Positions 5,602 to 6,022 of a DNA stretch of 6,022 nt are shown here, in pieces (position 1 is the stretch's first letter; each line of letters starts with the position of its first letter). Both the position numbers and the translations under genes were made by a program. The stretch is from NCBI GenBank assembly GCA_024710535.1, contig JANJUO010000007.1, positions 1 through 6,022 on the forward strand. Reading direction: 5' to 3'. The notes below the pieces were generated by a model. That model did not search any database. It was not told the DNA's origin and was given only the letters and a program-made list of their open reading frames with translations. This stretch comes from a bacterium (GTDB taxonomy: Bacteria > Bacteroidota > Ignavibacteria > Kapaibacteriales > UBA2268).

Positions 5602-5673
5602 AACGGAACTAATTTTATCTTATTTTAAATTATTTTCAAAAAAATAAAAAAAATAAAATTATTTTTGAAACTA

Positions 5674-5690
5674 CTCATTTGCTAAATGAG
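5674..5690. repeat. 17-bp palindrome upstream of marR
   Basis: CTCATTT (5674-5680) and AAATGAG (5684-5690) form a perfect inverted repeat with a 3-nt centre, about 85 bp upstream of the predicted marR transcription start. It could be a second regulator site or a hairpin. No T tract of terminator quality follows on the plus strand; on the minus strand a T/A-rich stretch follows after about 5 bp, so a minus-strand terminator for a gene outside the window is possible. Confidence 0.45.
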
Positions 5691-5711
5691 ATAATCAAGT
5701 GCAAATAAGAG

Positions 5712-5754
5712 CTAACTATTTTATAAAACATCGGATGTTTAACTGCTAAGTTAG
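5712..5754. repeat. Nested inverted repeats upstream of marR
   Basis: The inner palindrome is AAACATC (5726-5732), one central G, and GATGTTT (5734-5740). The outer arms are CTAACT (5712-5717) and AGTTAG (5749-5754). The 1-nt centre of the inner repeat favours a protein-binding site over an RNA hairpin. The arms differ from the 5674-5690 palindrome and from the promoter-proximal candidate, so they are not obviously sites for the same protein. Confidence 0.4.
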
Positions 5755-5882
5755 ATATGAGCCAAAAAAAAATTTACTCTTTCCGCCAATTTGCATATTT
5801 GATAATTAATAATAAATAAAAATTCTTAAAATTACCAGCGGAAAAAAATCTTTGTAAAAAACAAAAACACTCAGACACCAGA

Positions 5883-5909
5883 AACTCCGTATGGGATATT
5901 TATGGAGTT
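5883..5909. other. 9-bp hairpin in gene-free right end
   Basis: AACTCCGTA (5883-5891) pairs with TATGGAGTT (5901-5909) with one G-U pair and a 9-nt loop. No T tract follows on either side, so it is not a standard terminator. It could be part of a structured leader, a small RNA or a repeat; nothing identifies it. Confidence 0.3.
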
Positions 5910-6022
5910 ATAATCTTGTAAATATCTGTAACTTGATAAAATGAATCGTTATTGCTTTCAAATATTAAAGAAATCAAAAATTACAAAGCGAATGAGTTGT
6001 TACCAAAATTTCTAATTAATAA

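Larger units (their letters stand above)
5602..6022. other. Gene-free AT-rich region upstream of marR to right edge
   Basis: No open frame of useful size or recognisable protein content is present on either strand. Besides the three inverted repeats listed separately, TTTCAAAAA (5634-5642) is complementary to TTTTTGAAA (5662-5670), and TTTCCGC (5780-5786) to GCGGAAA (5838-5844) across a 51-nt loop. On the minus strand the latter's second arm leads to a T tract (5762-5774), a poor terminator because of its large loop. An ATG at 5941 opens only 24 codons. I see no tRNA or known riboswitch. Confidence 0.55.

Noticed and set aside
5941..6015. 24-codon open frame near the right edge
   Set aside because: No ribosome site and no recognisable features; expected by chance.

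Overview
The window is strongly AT-rich and comes from a bacterial chromosome. Gene style (a Bacteroidota-like MarR, a periplasmic YceI protein, an Old Yellow Enzyme, visible Shine-Dalgarno sites, short AT-rich spacers) suggests a member of the Bacteroidota/Chlorobiota/Ignavibacteria group. That placement is an inference from protein style, not from a marker gene. All intact housekeeping genes lie on the minus strand. One small toxin-antitoxin remnant lies on the plus strand between them.

Layout from left to right. Positions 1-193 are a 20-bp (19-20 bp in decayed units) purine-rich tandem repeat that runs off the left edge. A strong rho-independent terminator follows (194-231), and it ends a minus-strand leuC-leuD operon (255-2046). 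This operon encodes the two subunits of a short-form 3-isopropylmalate dehydratase, an aconitase-superfamily [4Fe-4S] enzyme of leucine biosynthesis; the two genes are 1 bp apart. An AT-rich divergent intergenic region (2047-2428) follows. Next is a plus-strand VapB-like antitoxin gene (2429-2638), overlapped by a PIN-domain VapC-like toxin gene (2616-3041). The toxin reading frame is intact except for one premature TAA at codon 20, so the pair looks recently inactivated. Positions 3042-3249 hold no gene, and a terminator (3262-3296) closes the next minus-strand unit.

That unit (5546 down to 3354) reads marR - yceI-like - Old Yellow Enzyme. The spacers are 36 bp and 9 bp, so it is probably one operon. 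It encodes a MarR-type repressor, a secreted lipocalin-like YceI protein and an ene-reductase. A likely MarR operator half-palindrome overlaps the predicted promoter just upstream. The most plausible role is a self-regulated response to reactive electrophiles, quinones or other small lipophilic compounds, but the inducer cannot be read from the sequence. The last ~430 bases (5595-6022) hold no convincing gene, only several inverted repeats.

I did not find an undescribed multi-gene system. The best leads are the single-stop toxin pseudogene beside an intact antitoxin, the Old Yellow Enzyme with two replaced active-site positions, the marR-yceI-OYE operon with a lone N-terminal cysteine in its regulator, and the tandem repeat array.
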